Below, piece after piece: positions 11,656 to 25,300 of a stretch of 64,000 bases of DNA. The translations under genes and the position numbers were made by a program. The notes under the pieces are model-generated. The model searched no databases. It was not told the origin of the DNA and was given only the letters and a program-made list of their open reading frames with translations. Every line of letters starts with the position of its first letter. Positions within the stretch are counted from its first letter, which is position 1. This DNA is from Bolinopsis microptera (taxonomy: Eukaryota; Ctenophora; Tentaculata; Lobata; Bolinopsidae), in contig NC_087073.1 of the NCBI RefSeq assembly GCF_026151205.1, forward strand, positions 13,721,837 to 13,785,836, written 5' to 3'.

Positions 11656-11944
11656 TTTCAGAAGTTCAATCCAGAAGTTTTCTTTGTCTGATTATTATTA
11701 TTGAGTTGAAGCCCTCACTTTTAGCCCAAGTATGGTAATTATTGACCGGTTGCCATGGTAACTATTTGTCGTGTATCCCAAGACGTTTCATCTGACCTGA
11801 AAAATAGAAAATCATTCTCCCTCAACTGTAAGTGTAAACGTATAGAAAATTGGCATCGGCAAACACCAATTTTATATGCAATGTTTGCAAGCAGTAAATT
11901 TGCAAAGAATTTGCAAAAAACTTTGCAAAGAAAGATATAGTATT

Positions 11945-12797
11945 TCATGTTGGGCTCCACCAATTAAGCAGTGAATAATTGGCTCTGTTAAGAGTTAACT
12001 GACCCTGCAGAATGTTGTTTGGTTCCACAAAGTTGCCCTCTTCAACAGGTCTGATCGATTCCTGTGATCTCAAATAAACTACTCCTCTCACTGGCTGGTT
12101 GTCATGGTAACTCACTGGCTGGTTGTCATGGTAACTTACTGACTGGTTTGTTATACTATCGTTACTTTCGTTCGTGTTCCTCTTCTTCTGAACTCTTCTA
12201 AGGCTGGCCCCTTTTAAAGTTTTCGTATTCTCCTTTGAGGACGGTTTTAGGTGATTCGTTAATTTAGTCGGTTTAAAAGTAGTGGTTGAGTGCGGAGGTC
12301 GTTTGTTTCTTTTCCGACCCGCTGAAGACGAGGAACTGGATGAAGTTGTGTTACTGTTGGACGATGCAGTAGTCGAAGAAGAATCTGAAGATGAAGATAA
12401 TTTGGTTGAAGAGGAAGATGATGATATGGAGGAGGTGGAGGAAGTTGTGGAGTCTGAAGAACAAGAAGAAGATGAGTCTGAAGAAGAGGTCTGATCTGAA
12501 GGTGCGTTTTTCCCCTCCTTCACTGTCCTTGTTTTTGAAGGGAACGGTATTCTGCTCCCTCTGACTGGAGCCTGAATTATTAAGATCTAAATGTAACGTA
12601 TCTACCAAGTGTTATTTACAGTGGTAACTATGATTTCCAAGGTTAGCAAGTGTTATTTACAGTTGGTAACTATTACAATAAAAGTGGACCAATAACTTGA
12701 GAATTCAAACAAATAATTTGCTTACAACTTTGCGTAGTTTAAAGCACTTCAACTTCCGTTTAGTTAACTTCTTTTCCCGAATAATTCTACCGCTCAT
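11945..12797 (-). CDS. Ser-rich, basic-tailed protein of unknown function (two exons)
   Basis: On the minus strand, exon 1 is 12797-12726 (MSGRIIREKKLTKRKLKC.., 24 codons) and ends at a GTAAGC donor. A 154-base intron ends in an ATTCAG acceptor, and exon 2 runs 12571-11945; both junctions are phase 0. The predicted 232-residue protein has a Lys/Arg-rich start, then a Ser/Thr-rich stretch of about 60 residues, then a basic patch AGRKRNKRPP and a tail with a duplicated YHDNQPV unit. It has no membrane segment or signal peptide. The composition fits a nuclear or RNA-processing protein, but no family was recognised. The serine run on the opposite strand reads as an acidic frame, so low complexity inflates frame length; the paired splice sites and phase are the main support. 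Confidence 0.5.
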
Positions 12798-13192
12798 GTT
12801 CAGACTATAAAGCGAGACGATATATATCCGTACCATTTTACTGACACCACGGCATCAACTTTAACACGACTTTCGGCAAAAACCGTAAAAGATATACAAC
12901 TTAAACTTTTTCGTCCGGTTCAAATGCTTTTAATTATTGGCCTTCAAATAAGCATGAAAAAATTAAAATTTGGCCAAGGAATGAGAATTTTAGTTACCAA
13001 AATGTGGCCCCCAAGTTGTGTCAAAAACGCGAATTAAATAGGAAACAATTATTTTAGTATCTTGAATCTTGACGCCACTTTAGGGTTAAGTTAGACGGGT
13101 TCCTGCTAGTGTATATAAATTATAAATTACTGTAATAAAAGATTAACATTTGAGAAACGTAACTCTAACAGTTTGATATTATTTGTCATAAT
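12798..13192. other. Upstream of the Ser-rich gene
   Basis: This may hold the minus-strand promoter; a TATATATA run is at 12821-12828. The parts at about 12995-13038 and 13053-13112 match dispersed repeats seen at 4725-4795 and 11360-11412. No other gene is visible. Confidence 0.4.
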
Positions 13193-13514
13193 AATAAGAG
13201 TTAAGAGTTAAGAGTTAAGGGTTAAGAGTTAAGAGTTATGAGTTAAGAGTTAACTGTTAACTGTTAACTGTTAACTGTTAACTGTTAACTGTTAACTGTT
13301 AACTGTTAAGAGTTAACTGTTAACTGTTAACTGTTAACTGTTAACTGTTTACTGTTAACTGTTAACTGTTAACTGTTAACTGTTAACTGTTAACTGTTAA
13401 CTGTTAACTGTTAACTGTTAACTGTTAACTGTTAACTGTTAACTGTTAACTGTTAACTGTTGACAGTTTACGGTTAACATTAAACAGTTAACAGTTAACA
13501 GTTTACGGTTAAAC
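13193..13514. repeat. 7-bp satellite of GTTAACT units
   Basis: The array starts as gagttaa units, switches to about 28 copies of gttaact, and ends in the inverted-phase form acagttaac. Because GTTAAC is its own complement, the array is largely self-complementary and could extrude hairpins. The internal change in unit sequence suggests successive amplification waves. Confidence 0.95.
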
Positions 13515-16349
13515 GTACTATCACAAACCGCCTGCACACAATCATTACCACGTTCAAATAGACAAGTCGCGTGAAAGTATTTGAGGACCTCCAAGTTGAG
13601 CAAGATTAATAACGATAATAGTTCCGTAGTATATCACGTGACTGACACGTCGGTTTCCTTGACAACCCGTGACTAACACGTGGGTATCCCTGACGACCTG
13701 TGCTCGACAGAGTCAACTTATACAAGCTTGTTAGTCATCAGGTCCTACTAACGAGTGCTAGATACTTTAGTAGCAAACTTTAGGAGTTGTGTTAAAGACA
13801 TCACTGTATTATCACCATTATGAAATCGATAATCGTGTCTGTTTTTCGCACGTGCAAATTAGTAAGAAAGAGTAGTGGGTGGTAATTACTAAAGCATTGT
13901 GACCGTACACTGTACACTCAGCAAAATTATGCACTTGCGATATATCGTCCTCCGTTATTTGGTCTAATGTTCTTATATCAGCCCTTGGGCATTGCTGGAC
14001 GGATATGAGAAGAGTAGAGTAGTAAAGAAGAAAATACAAGTTCTGGTTTGGTGATCCTCCGTGTGTCTTGTCAAGCTAGTGTTAACTTTACAACATTCTG
14101 CTAGACTACACCATGGTTTGATGCTTCCCTAACCCAATCCCTAACTAGAGCATATGCTAAAACCCTAACCCTGTACGAGAAATTAGACCAACTTCCTTAC
14201 TTGGTCATGTCACGTGATCGAGACAGTTCTTCGCCGATATCTCGCGAGGGGATATTTGCTACGTAATTCTGTAATCCTAGTGTTTTAGCTTGTAAACCAA
14301 AGAACCAAGACGATCATAAAAATGTGTTGGGAGCTTTTAATCCACATCACACTTAAAGTTAAATACACAATTATTATATAGTTATAATTATAGATCATAA
14401 GATTATATAACTTTAATATCAATATTATATTTTAAACTTGATGAAATCTCCCCGGCAACGGCAGACCAAAATACTTTCTACAGTACGGAGCTAGTTCATG
14501 AAGAGAAATTAGAACATAACTGCAATTTTTAAATTTCCTCCAATGACCAATGAAGCTTTAGACTAGCGGGTTTTTAGTTATATACATTATATAATTTTAT
14601 TCAAACCATTTAAATAGAACATAATATGGACATCTTAAAGATCTGATAAGTGGCCTGAAAAAGAAAGTCAGATACACAATTTAAACTTCTAAAGTAACTT
14701 CTTCCACCCTGCTTTATAATTAGAGGCTAATATTCTTAAACTGTTCAAATCTTTTGTATTCAGAATGTATTTATTACTTCAATCAAAGTCTCAATCAGTC
14801 AATATAATCCGTTTAATTCACTAATAAACATAATTATCCTCTATTACAATACACTAATAAGCTCTTAAAATAAATGCTCCTTTTCAAAACAGAGATATTT
14901 TCTATTTTCATGTGCTCCGAGCACGATGTTGTGGCGAGATGAAATAATTACTTTTAATTAGACACAGTCTACAGTCTTCATTAATATAAAATAAACGCAG
15001 GTTACCAAGGTTACCAAGGCAGGGGCCGACATTGCCTGTAATTAAATACACGTAATTGATAACTTTAAAATTAAATTTCTCATTTTTACCTCTGATCGAA
15101 ATGTCTTAAAGCCATACATGGTAATTCAAAATTTCATTGATGATTGATCTGTACTTACTAACTTGCTTATAACCTTGCATTTTTCTACTGGTTTTAAATT
15201 GCCACTTATATTTGTGACCACTCCCATCTTTGCAAAATGGCAAATGTTAAGCTTGTAATTCTAATATGACGAAGCATATGTGAATAATGATCTGAATTCC
15301 AAATTTTTCAAAAACATTTCCGGCCAAACTTTTGACCGACCTTAGTTGTGTGGGTAAGTAAACATGACCACACAGGTAGGTAACCATGGTAACAGGTAGG
15401 CTCAGCCTGACGATAAAACTCCCCAGCAACTGTTTTTGACCGGTCTTTAGTCGTCCGTTCGTACGGTTAATCAGTTGTAAAGGTAGCCATGGTAACCGTT
15501 TGTCTGTGTTTGTAACCTGTCTAGAATTTCGTCTTTAGAGCTACTTCATAGCAACGACTTGTCGCTGTCAGATCAATTTGACAATGACTAGTCACACTCG
15601 CAGTGACTAGTTATTATGTAGTACTTCACACGTGAGACCGGCGCCAGTACACTTCTATACCTGTTGTGAATTACTGTCACCAGGAAATAGCAGCAGATTC
15701 GAAACAAGGGAGATTCGCTACTATAACAACGTAGATTCGTTGCTATTAGTAATGTTATTTGGGATTCTTGGCCAGATAATTGTCCTCTTCCCACTTTACT
15801 GTTACAGGACACGCACTCGCAATACTCCTTCTTGTCGAGCTACCAGTTCCCTAAATAACACCTCATATACCTGGTGTTATTAAAGCATCATTATTGACCT
15901 TTTATTCATTATTTTCCCAGGCTATTATATTTATGTTCATAATCATAGAGATTCTGCGGAATGACAGGCTAAGCGCCGCCCAGTAACCATTTTCTTAATA
16001 GTTTGATGCTCGTGGTACACCTAGCTAGTAGCTATAACATAGCAACTGCAGTGACGAAACGTACCTATGTGTGCCGCCCGCCTTTTTAATGGGTTTATTT
16101 AGTTCCCCGCCAACCTAAGTAGACGATATCGGTAAAACATCTGCGACATCTTTGAAGTTTGAACGCGCAGATTCCTAACCATTACCTATCGATCTGTAGT
16201 GTGGTGTATGTTACTCTACTATAGAAAACTGAGTAATATTATTCCCCTGACATGTTACCCATGGTCGTGTTACCATAGAAACATCACCTTTCCTGGATTG
16301 TATTCAATCTGTTTAGATAAGATCTATCGTTTAAATTATTTTTCGCAAG
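13515..16349. other. Intergenic upstream of GPCR-1
   Basis: No gene is supported. The stretch 14135-14265 (aaaccctaaccctg..gatcgagacagtt..gccgatatctcgc) recurs diverged at 31312-31425. An X-box-like palindrome gtaaccatggtaac is at 15380-15393. An open frame at 15632-15883 encodes one hydrophobic stretch but has no supporting start or splice context. The region 14300-15100 is plain AT-rich DNA. Confidence 0.5.
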
Positions 16350-19300
16350 ATGGCAAGTTGCCACGGTGAGCCCAGATGCAATGAGATTCTGATAAGTTTG
16401 ACCTGCATTGTTTTAGTAGCTCTGCTAGTGCTCACAGTAATTGGAAACATCGTCACTTTCTTGTGAGTTACTAGCTTTCCTGCTATTAGCTGATATATTA
16501 TTTGTAATATAAGCTAGGATTCCTTTTTTATGATTAACTTTTATTATCTTCAGGTTCTCCAATCTCCATCCTGATTATCATTGTTGGCACTAATTTCTGA
16601 GTTACTGTGACAACCATTTGTTTCAGAGCGTTCTTTAAACTGAAGCACAGTGCTAACAACGTGTTCTTCCTGAACCTGAGTCTGATGTATACTGTGGTAG
16701 CATTGCTCGTACACCCCTTCTCCATCTACTTGATAGCAGTACAGAACCTAACAGAACCCTCTTCTACTGTCCCAATGGTTACTTGTCAGATAACAGGGGT
16801 AATCTTCGAGACTTCCATATACTTATCACTCTTCTCACTTACTTCTGTTAGTTTAGATAGGTGAGTTACCATGACAACCAGTACCACTCACTAACTTCTG
16901 TTAGTTTAGATAGGTGAGTTACCATGACAACCAGTACCATTTACTTAGTTCTGTTAGTTTAGATAGGTGAGTTACCATGACAACCAGTACCACTCACTAA
17001 CTTCTGTTAGTTTAGATAGGTGAGTTACCATGACAACCAGTACCACTCACTAACTTCTGTTAGTTTAGATAGGTGAGTTACCATGACAACCAGTACCATT
17101 TACTTAGTTCTGTTAGTTTAGATAGGTGAGTTACCATGACAACCAGTAGCACCCACTTTGTTTTGTTAGTTTAGACAGTTGAGTTACCATGACAGTGCGT
17201 AGTACTTGTGAGCAGGCAAAGTTTATCATCGGTACGCCCCGGGAGGACTAGTCTAGGTTGCCGCTCCTATTTCACACTATATCATTGTTTCAGGTTCGTT
17301 ATCGTGTTCTTCCCGCTAAAATACAAGTGTTTCGTGACAGTAAAGAAGGTGTACGTTTGGATCACTATTTGTTGGATAGCAGTCTTCATCTTGGTTATAC
17401 CAGTAGCAGTCAATCACGGAGTAAACTCCTCCGATTTTGTAGTGTACTCGACTGATAACTCAACAACTGTGTGTCAGGGTCGTTACTGGTTCCTGGTAAT
17501 TATCTAACTCATCATGCTTATAAACCTTCCCAAACATGCATGACAAGCTGTTATCGTAGGCAGATTTTTTAAATAGCTATTTTAATAGCTTTTATGGGCC
17601 CCTTTTCTAGTATTACAACCTGATCTCTGGCAGCATTATTAACAAGGTTCTAGTATTGAAACCCGACTTTAATTATCATGTGCCCAGGAGAGTGGATCTG
17701 ACTCAGAAGGGATGTCCTACTTTGAAAGGCACGTGTTTGTGCACGTGGTGGCTATTATTTACCTCATCCTATGTGCCCTCTCTCTTGCCCCAAATCTTGC
17801 AGTGATTGTGAGACTAAACCAGTCCATGTATCGTACCATTCAGAGAACTGTCAGCAAATCTACGTCTCAGCTATCTACCCAGGATACCACATTTAGGTGA
17901 GCAGACAGGCCCTGTGTCAGACTATTTACCCAGTAGTTAATCTACTATCTCCGATACCATTTTCCTAAAATTACAAAATTAGCAACTTTAGTACATATTC
18001 AATTTTGGCTACTTGGAAATCCAGGCTGCATTGAAACAGCCGAGAAATAATTTGTTCTAATGCTGCCAATTTAAACAAGGTGGTATCTTGCTTTTATTAG
18101 CTATAATTATTTGGACATACTTATAATTAATTATAATTTGTTAATCAGGTGCCCTGCCCTTCATATGAAGAATTCGACTATATTGTTAAAACTTATGCTC
18201 CGACTTCTGTGGATACTTTTCGAGAGTTGAATTACCAAAATCGGGAAATAAAAACTTTTACACTTTACATGTTATACAGGGTGTCCCCAAAAAGGCAACC
18301 AAGTGATCAGTGTTAATAACCAAAGAATAATTTGAGAACGTAATTTATCATTAACAAAAAGTCACTTGTTTGCCTTTCTTGGGACAGCCTGTAGATACTA
18401 CCTGCGTAACTTAACTCTCACCACTTCCACTGCAGCAACAGTTATTTAGAAGAAAAAGATGAGACACCTGCAGATCTGATTAGCCCCTTGAGGTGCAGTG
18501 ACATGATGAAACTGACTGGTAAAGCTGATATCCTTCAATCTAACCTCGTTATAATCCCCAGTACTGCCGAGTTCAAAGTGATGCCCAATATTAATAAGAG
18601 GTTGTCTCTGGGTGATGTGTGCAAGTCCTTATCCACTTCTACACTACAGAGCGAGGGGTCGAGTTCTGCAGCAAGGAGCGGCATTAAAACCAGTCCAAGC
18701 CTCGCCAGTCTGTCCATAGCTGCTTTGAGTGCTGCTGTGCCATCAGGGTCGGCTCCTATTTGCGCTGGAGTGAAGGGGATGGGGCCTTTTAACAATGCTG
18801 TACCCTCCATTAACAATCTCCCGACACCTATCGTTAGAGCTCCTTCGAGAAAAAGGTTCCAAGCTACTGTCAAAAGCAGCATAAAAAAGGTAAGCTATGT
18901 CGCTGTATGGAACCTTATTGCTTGAACTATGTAACTTGTGATAAGACACTCAAGGTGCCTCTTACAGCTCTGCTAGCAAAGTAGTGTTTTTTTTAGATGA
19001 TAATTCAGACTGGTATAGCTTAGTTTTCTCTGTTTCTTGGTGAACTATAATATTCGAACATCAAATCCTTTTGATTTGAAATAACATTTTATAAAGTAAC
19101 TCTTTCAGGTCTCGATGGCCAACACGTTCATAATACGAAACCAGCTGGCAGTCAAGAAGACTCATCAAGTAAAGCTCAGGAAGAGACGACAGAGATCAAT
19201 AGTGATAACTCTCATCATCATGTGTTTGGTAAAACTATTACTAATAATACTTATTCTAAGTTTTACTTACTGTAGCATTACTACCACTATCACTACTATC

Positions 19301-22300
19301 AGCCTTTTTGCTTTTGCATACATTTTTACAAAAAGTCAGATGATCGTTAGAAAATATATTATATGGACACGTTCATTGAAGTTTGAGGATATTGGTAAAT
19401 ATTAGTGACCCTTCTGAATGGCACGATGATGTAAAATGTGTCACACTATGAAACTATATAAACCCTCTAACCCTAAGATAATCGTTTCATCCTCTAGATA
19501 AACTTTGTCACATAACGATATCTTTATCAGACGATAAGATATCGCTTAAATGCGGCCGGCAGTGAGTTGTAAACTTTGTCACACTATAAAAACGTGACGG
19601 AGTTTATATGGACCCCTTGTTGCCGTGTTTGACCAAATTTTCGAATTTCCAATTCATAGAATAGCTGTATATGACTATTATCTACATATTTAGCGACTTT
19701 TTTCCTTAAATGGTAGCACCATGTAAACTCCGTCACACATTTAAGAAATTTATATGAGGGATGTTTATGACATCCTGACAAGAAATGCCGAATAGTCTAG
19801 CATTATTTTGTGAGCTGAATGTGTTTGGAATTGTTCACATATTTCATTGTTATAGGCAAAGAAAATACTACAATATAATCAAGGTACGATGTTGGATACC
19901 TGAGTTCTATATCTTTCGATAGCAACTCCATCTATGTATCTGCTTAGCTTCCATCACTGATCCTGGTACTTGAGATTCCAGGTGTGGCTTTAAACAATGT
20001 TTTAAGGGCCCAACACTCAGCTCACTCAGTTGATGGTAGAACAGTGGGTCTTTGTGCGATGTTGTAGCAGGGACTCCACTTCTTGTTTTCTCTTGCTAAC
20101 CAGATTGCATAGGAACATCTGAGAGCAACCAAAGCCGCCTCTTGGAACACTGCTTTCTTTACTCTCTTTGTAACACCAAAGTAGTTTAGTAGGGCTGGTA
20201 AGGTATGATGCCAGAAGCCTCTACACCCAACCTCTACCGTAAAAAGCTGAGCTTTCCACCCACTGCCATGCAGCCCAGGAATAAGCTCTCTGTTGTAACG
20301 TGCTTGTTTACGTTCTACTTGGTCACTAAAGTTACTCTCGTCACCAACTGTCAACTCTACTAATATGACCACCTTTCCTTTATCAGACCAGACTACAATA
20401 TCGGGACGTTCTGCAGTTCCGTAGATGTGCTGGGGGAACTGTGCTGGGAGGTCATCTTCGTCCCAGATAATCTGCCAATCTTGGTCTTTCTCAAAAGGGC
20501 TCTCTCTTTTCATCTTCGTCTTTGGTTTTTGGTAACAGCTGCTAGATGACTTGAAGCCTGTCCAGTCCTGAACTTCAAGTTTGAAATCTTTGTTGTTGAA
20601 CTTCTCTATTTGATCCAGTAGGGATTTTGCAATGACCCGCAGCACGTTGTCATGCCTCCAATTGTATCGTTTGTTGTTCAGCGAGAAGTTGCAAGCTACC
20701 AAAATGTGCTTAATGTTGCAGTGTCTCCATCCGCAAAGTGGACAGTGTCCTGTGTCAGCATAGTTCCACAGGCTCATGTTTGCTGGAGTATTTGCAACGT
20801 CATGGGTTGCATTGAGGTGGAACTTAAGAAGAGCAGGGCTCATCTTGTAGTTGTAAATAAGGTTGTTCCAACCTAGGTCTAGCTGCATGGTGTTTTCCCA
20901 TGTTAAGAATTGTCCTTGAACTCCCTTGTCTACCAGTGTCAACAGGATATCCTGCTCTGAGATGTGGGATACCAGTTCTTTCAGTTTTTCCTTTTCACTG
21001 GCTACACTCCTCTTGGATCCCAAGCCCATCCTGCCTTGCACTGTTACCCCTACTAACTCTCTGAAGTAAAGATCTCTTTCTCTAGCACTCAGCTCATTAG
21101 TGTAACCCCACCGACTGCTCCCTTCTTGTTTCTTGGCCCTGTGCTCGTAGACCTCCTTAACTTTAGGATCCTTGCTGTTCTTTAGAGAGTAACCTTTGGA
21201 CACCTGAAGGAACTTGTATAAGTCCGATAGTCTTTTAAGATTTAATCCAAAGCAATCCTTATTTCTGTAAAGCACACTGACAGTAATTGTCTTTGTTACA
21301 CCTAGCCATTTCTTCAGATACTTCGTACATATTGCTTCAAGATCTTTGACAAAACTAACCGGGAGATTGTAGATCATCAGGTCCCAGGAGAGCTTACTGG
21401 TTAGGAGGTTGTTGTAAATCCAGCATTTCATCACTCCATTAAGGCCTGATCCGTCCACTGCCTGAAACAGTGTAATCAGTTTGTCTTCTATCAGCTTCTT
21501 GGTATCTTTGAGGCCCAGATCCACATATATCCAATGGCCAAGAAACTTCATCGGTGTATTTCCAATAAACTGGATTTGAGCTCCATCTATGAAAATTTCA
21601 GGGTCATAGGACACATACCTTCCATCTATAACCTTCATCCCCAGGGATACACATTTACTCGGCTTGGCTTTCATTTTCCTTGACCAAGTAAGAAATCTTT
21701 CCATCACATCTATTAGCTTCTTCATCTTTTCCAGCCTGGGAGACATCAGAGTTAGGTCGTCAGCAAAAGCACGACTTGACGTGCTGCTAGAACTAAAAGA
21801 CGGCTTGTAACCCAAGTCGCTTTGATTTTTCAGGAGATCCAATAGTAGGTTGAAAACTATTAAGAACAGTACAACCGAAAGAGGGTCGCCCTGAAAAAGA
21901 CCTAACATATAAAAGAACCAGTTTGTTTTCCAGTCCTTTGTCACCACTCTCACAATCAGCTCATCATAGTACTTAAACATATATTCTATGAGCCAGTTTG
22001 GGAACTTATAATGTCTTAGAGCATATATTATCAAGTTGTGGGGAACCCGGCCGTAGGCGTTCATTAGGTCCACCCAAACTGCAAAGATCTGTCGTCTATT
22101 AGATTTGGCATCCTTCAACTCTTCCATCAGAGCCTGAGTATGCTCGAGGCAACCTGGTGTCTTACGCAGGAATCCTTTCTGGATAGACGTGTCTATGTAG
22201 CTATTACTGACCATATACTCTAGCATTCTGTCCGCTAGTAATCCCATCTGCAACTTCCCACTAGTGTTTGTTTTAGTGATGTTTCTGAACTTACTAGGGT

Positions 22301-25300
22301 CATCTAAATCCTCAGTTTTTGCTATCAGAATGGCTTCACCTACTCGCCATTGCAGCGGGACTCTCTGGCTTTCCCATAGAGAATCCAGCAATTTGAAAAC
22401 TGCTTTCGCCATTCTGGGACATCTCTTATATACCAGATATGGGACTCCATTCGGACCAGGTGATGATTTGTTTCTACGGCTTTTCAGCTTCGATTGAAAC
22501 TCATTCCAGTCCAATCTCTCCATCTCAAATGCAGTCTTTGGTACTGGGGCGTCGGGCAGTCCTTTAAGCTTTACATATAGAGCACTTCTCTCCTTATCAC
22601 AGTACTCATTCTTAAAGAATCTGTCAGCCACTTCCTTGGAGAAATTAAGGGGTTTGTTCTTCTTATCCCCGTCAAGCAGTTTCTTTCCAAATTGAAATGG
22701 GTTTTGTTTAAACTGTGACTGTTCCTTTTTGCTCTCCTTATTCTTCTTCTTCCTGAGCTCATTACGACGGCTTTTGTTGTGTAAGCGCACGAGTCTCAGG
22801 TACTCAGTCTTAGCTTGAGCCAACATATTCTGATCATTGCTTCTCCTAGCATCTTTCTTGTTTCTCTTAGCCTCTCTCTTGGCCAAGCGAATAACTTTTG
22901 TCTCCTTGTTCTCCTTTTCCTTCTGGGGAACACGAGGTTTCTTCGCTTCCTCTTCACCGAATCTACTTTCCAGATAGCTGTATACCAGCTTTTCTACCTT
23001 CTCCAGTCGGGACTCCACGTCCTCTGCTGCTACATTGTTCACCAAAACAATCAGGTCTTCATCAACTCCCTTCCATACTCCCTTCTCTGCTGCTGTTGGT
23101 AGTTTAAGTCTCTTTGTGACCTCCATCACTATGGCAGGCGGTTCTAAGTCTTTAAAGTGGAACTGTATATCAGAGCTTGCAGGTCCCGTTTCTGCGCTGT
23201 GGTTGTAAACCTGGCTTGTTCCCTGCTCCGACAAATTATTACGGATGTCATCTCCCCTCACCTGAGGCTCGGTTATGAGCTCCGCCGGTCTCATCTTACA
23301 TCTCCACAGATGTTTTGCGACTTGTTTGAACTCGCGCTTGCACCATTGACAAATATTGTCGTTCTTTCTCAAAGGTCCTTCATCAGTTAATCCGGGTTGA
23401 CCTTTGATGCTCCCCACCTGATCGGAGGTCTTGAGGCATTTATCTGTATATTGTTTTGTAGTGATTGCTTTCTGTAAAGCGGGGGCCTACTAAGCCTGTT
23501 GCTAAACTCTGCACTTTCGCAGGGGTCATCAGTCTTTCCAGATGTCACCAGTCTTTCCCAGGCGTCACTCGGTCTTTCCCAAGAGTCACTAACACTTTCG
23601 TCAGAGTCAGCTGTCTTTCCCGCTGTCAACAGTGAAACTCGCCTCCCTGCAAGGCGCCATGTCCATTTCCATTGTGAGAAAATACTACAATATAATCAAG
23701 GTACGATGTTGGATACCTGAGTTCTATATCTTTCGATAGCAACTCCATCTATGTATCTGCTTAGCTTCCATCACTGATCCTGGTACTTGAGATTCCAGGT
23801 GTGGCTTTAAACAATGTTTTAAGGGCCCAACACTCAGCTCACTCAGTTGATGGTAGAACAGTGGGTCTTTGTGCGATGTTGTAGCAGGGACTCCACTTCT
23901 TGTTTTCTCTTGCTAACCAGATTGCATAGGAACATCTGAGAGCAACCAAAGCCGCCTCTTGGAACACTGCTTTCTTTACTCTCTTTGTAACACCAAAGTA
24001 GTTTAGTAGGGCTGGTAAGGTATGATGCCAGAAGCCTCTACACCCAACCTCTACCGTAAAAAGCTGAGCTTTCCACCCACTGCCATGCAGCCCAGGAATA
24101 AGCTCTCTGTTGTAACGTGCTTGTTTACGTTCTACTTGGTCACTAAAGTTACTCTCGTCACCAACTGTCAACTCTACTAATATGACCACCTTTCCTTTAT
24201 CAGACCAGACTACAATATCGGGACGTTCTGCAGTTCCGTAGATGTGCTGGGGGAACTGTGCTGGGAGGTCATCTTCGTCCCAGATAATCTGCCAATCTTG
24301 GTCTTTCTCAAAAGGGCTCTCTCTTTTCATCTTCGTCTTTGGTTTTTGGTAACAGCTGCTAGATGACTTGAAGCCTGTCCAGTCCTGAACTTCAAGTTTG
24401 AAATCTTTGTTGTTGAACTTCTCTATTTGATCCAGTAGGGATTTTGCAATGACCCGCAGCACGTTGTCATGCCTCCAATTGTATCGTTTGTTGTTCAGCG
24501 AGAAGTTGCAAGCTACCAAAATGTGCTTAATGTTGCAGTGTCTCCATCCGCAAAGTGGACAGTGTCCTGTGTCAGCATAGTTCCACAGGCTCATGTTTGC
24601 TGGAGTATTTGCAACGTCATGGGTTGCATTGAGGTGGAACTTAAGAAGAGCAGGGCTCATCTTGTAGTTGTAAATAAGGTTGTTCCAACCTAGGTCTAGC
24701 TGCATGGTGTTTTCCCATGTTAAGAATTGTCCTTGAACTCCCTTGTCTACCAGTGTCAACAGGATATCCTGCTCTGAGATGTGGGATACCAGTTCTTTCA
24801 GTTTTTCCTTTTCACTGGCTACACTCCTCTTGGATCCCAAGCCCATCCTGCCTTGCACTGTTACCCCTACTAACTCTCTGAAGTAAAGATCTCTTTCTCT
24901 AGCACTCAGCTCATTAGTGTAACCCCACCGACTGCTCCCTTCTTGTTTCTTGGCCCTGTGCTCGTAGACCTCCTTAACTTTAGGATCCTTGCTGTTCTTT
25001 AGAGAGTAACCTTTGGACACCTGAAGGAACTTGTATAAGTCCGATAGTCTTTTAAGATTTAATCCAAAGCAATCCTTATTTCTGTAAAGCACACTGACAG
25101 TAATTGTCTTTGTTACACCTAGCCATTTCTTCAGATACTTCGTACATATTGCTTCAAGATCTTTGACAAAACTAACCGGGAGATTGTAGATCATCAGGTC
25201 CCAGGAGAGCTTACTGGTTAGGAGGTTGTTGTAAATCCAGCATTTCATCACTCCATTAAGGCCTGATCCGTCCACTGCCTGAAACAGTGTAATCAGTTTG

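Noticed and set aside
12282-12494. Acidic + strand frame (Glu/Asp-rich)
   Set aside because: It is the complement of the serine run in the minus-strand gene, which has a start codon, matching splice sites and phase.
15632-15883. 83-codon frame with a hydrophobic stretch upstream of GPCR-1
   Set aside because: No signal peptide at the start, no matching splice sites, and GPCR-1 has its own ATG and complete TM1.
18535-18949. Minus-strand frames opposite GPCR-1 exon 5
   Set aside because: Shadows of the Ser/Ala-rich loop-3 coding exon, which fits the receptor in phase at both ends.
23387-23629. Upstream 80-codon minus-strand frame in the LINE leader (SWERPSDAWERL units)
   Set aside because: It overlaps the main frame by only 31 bases in another phase, is made of short imperfect repeats, and R2-clade elements usually have one frame.
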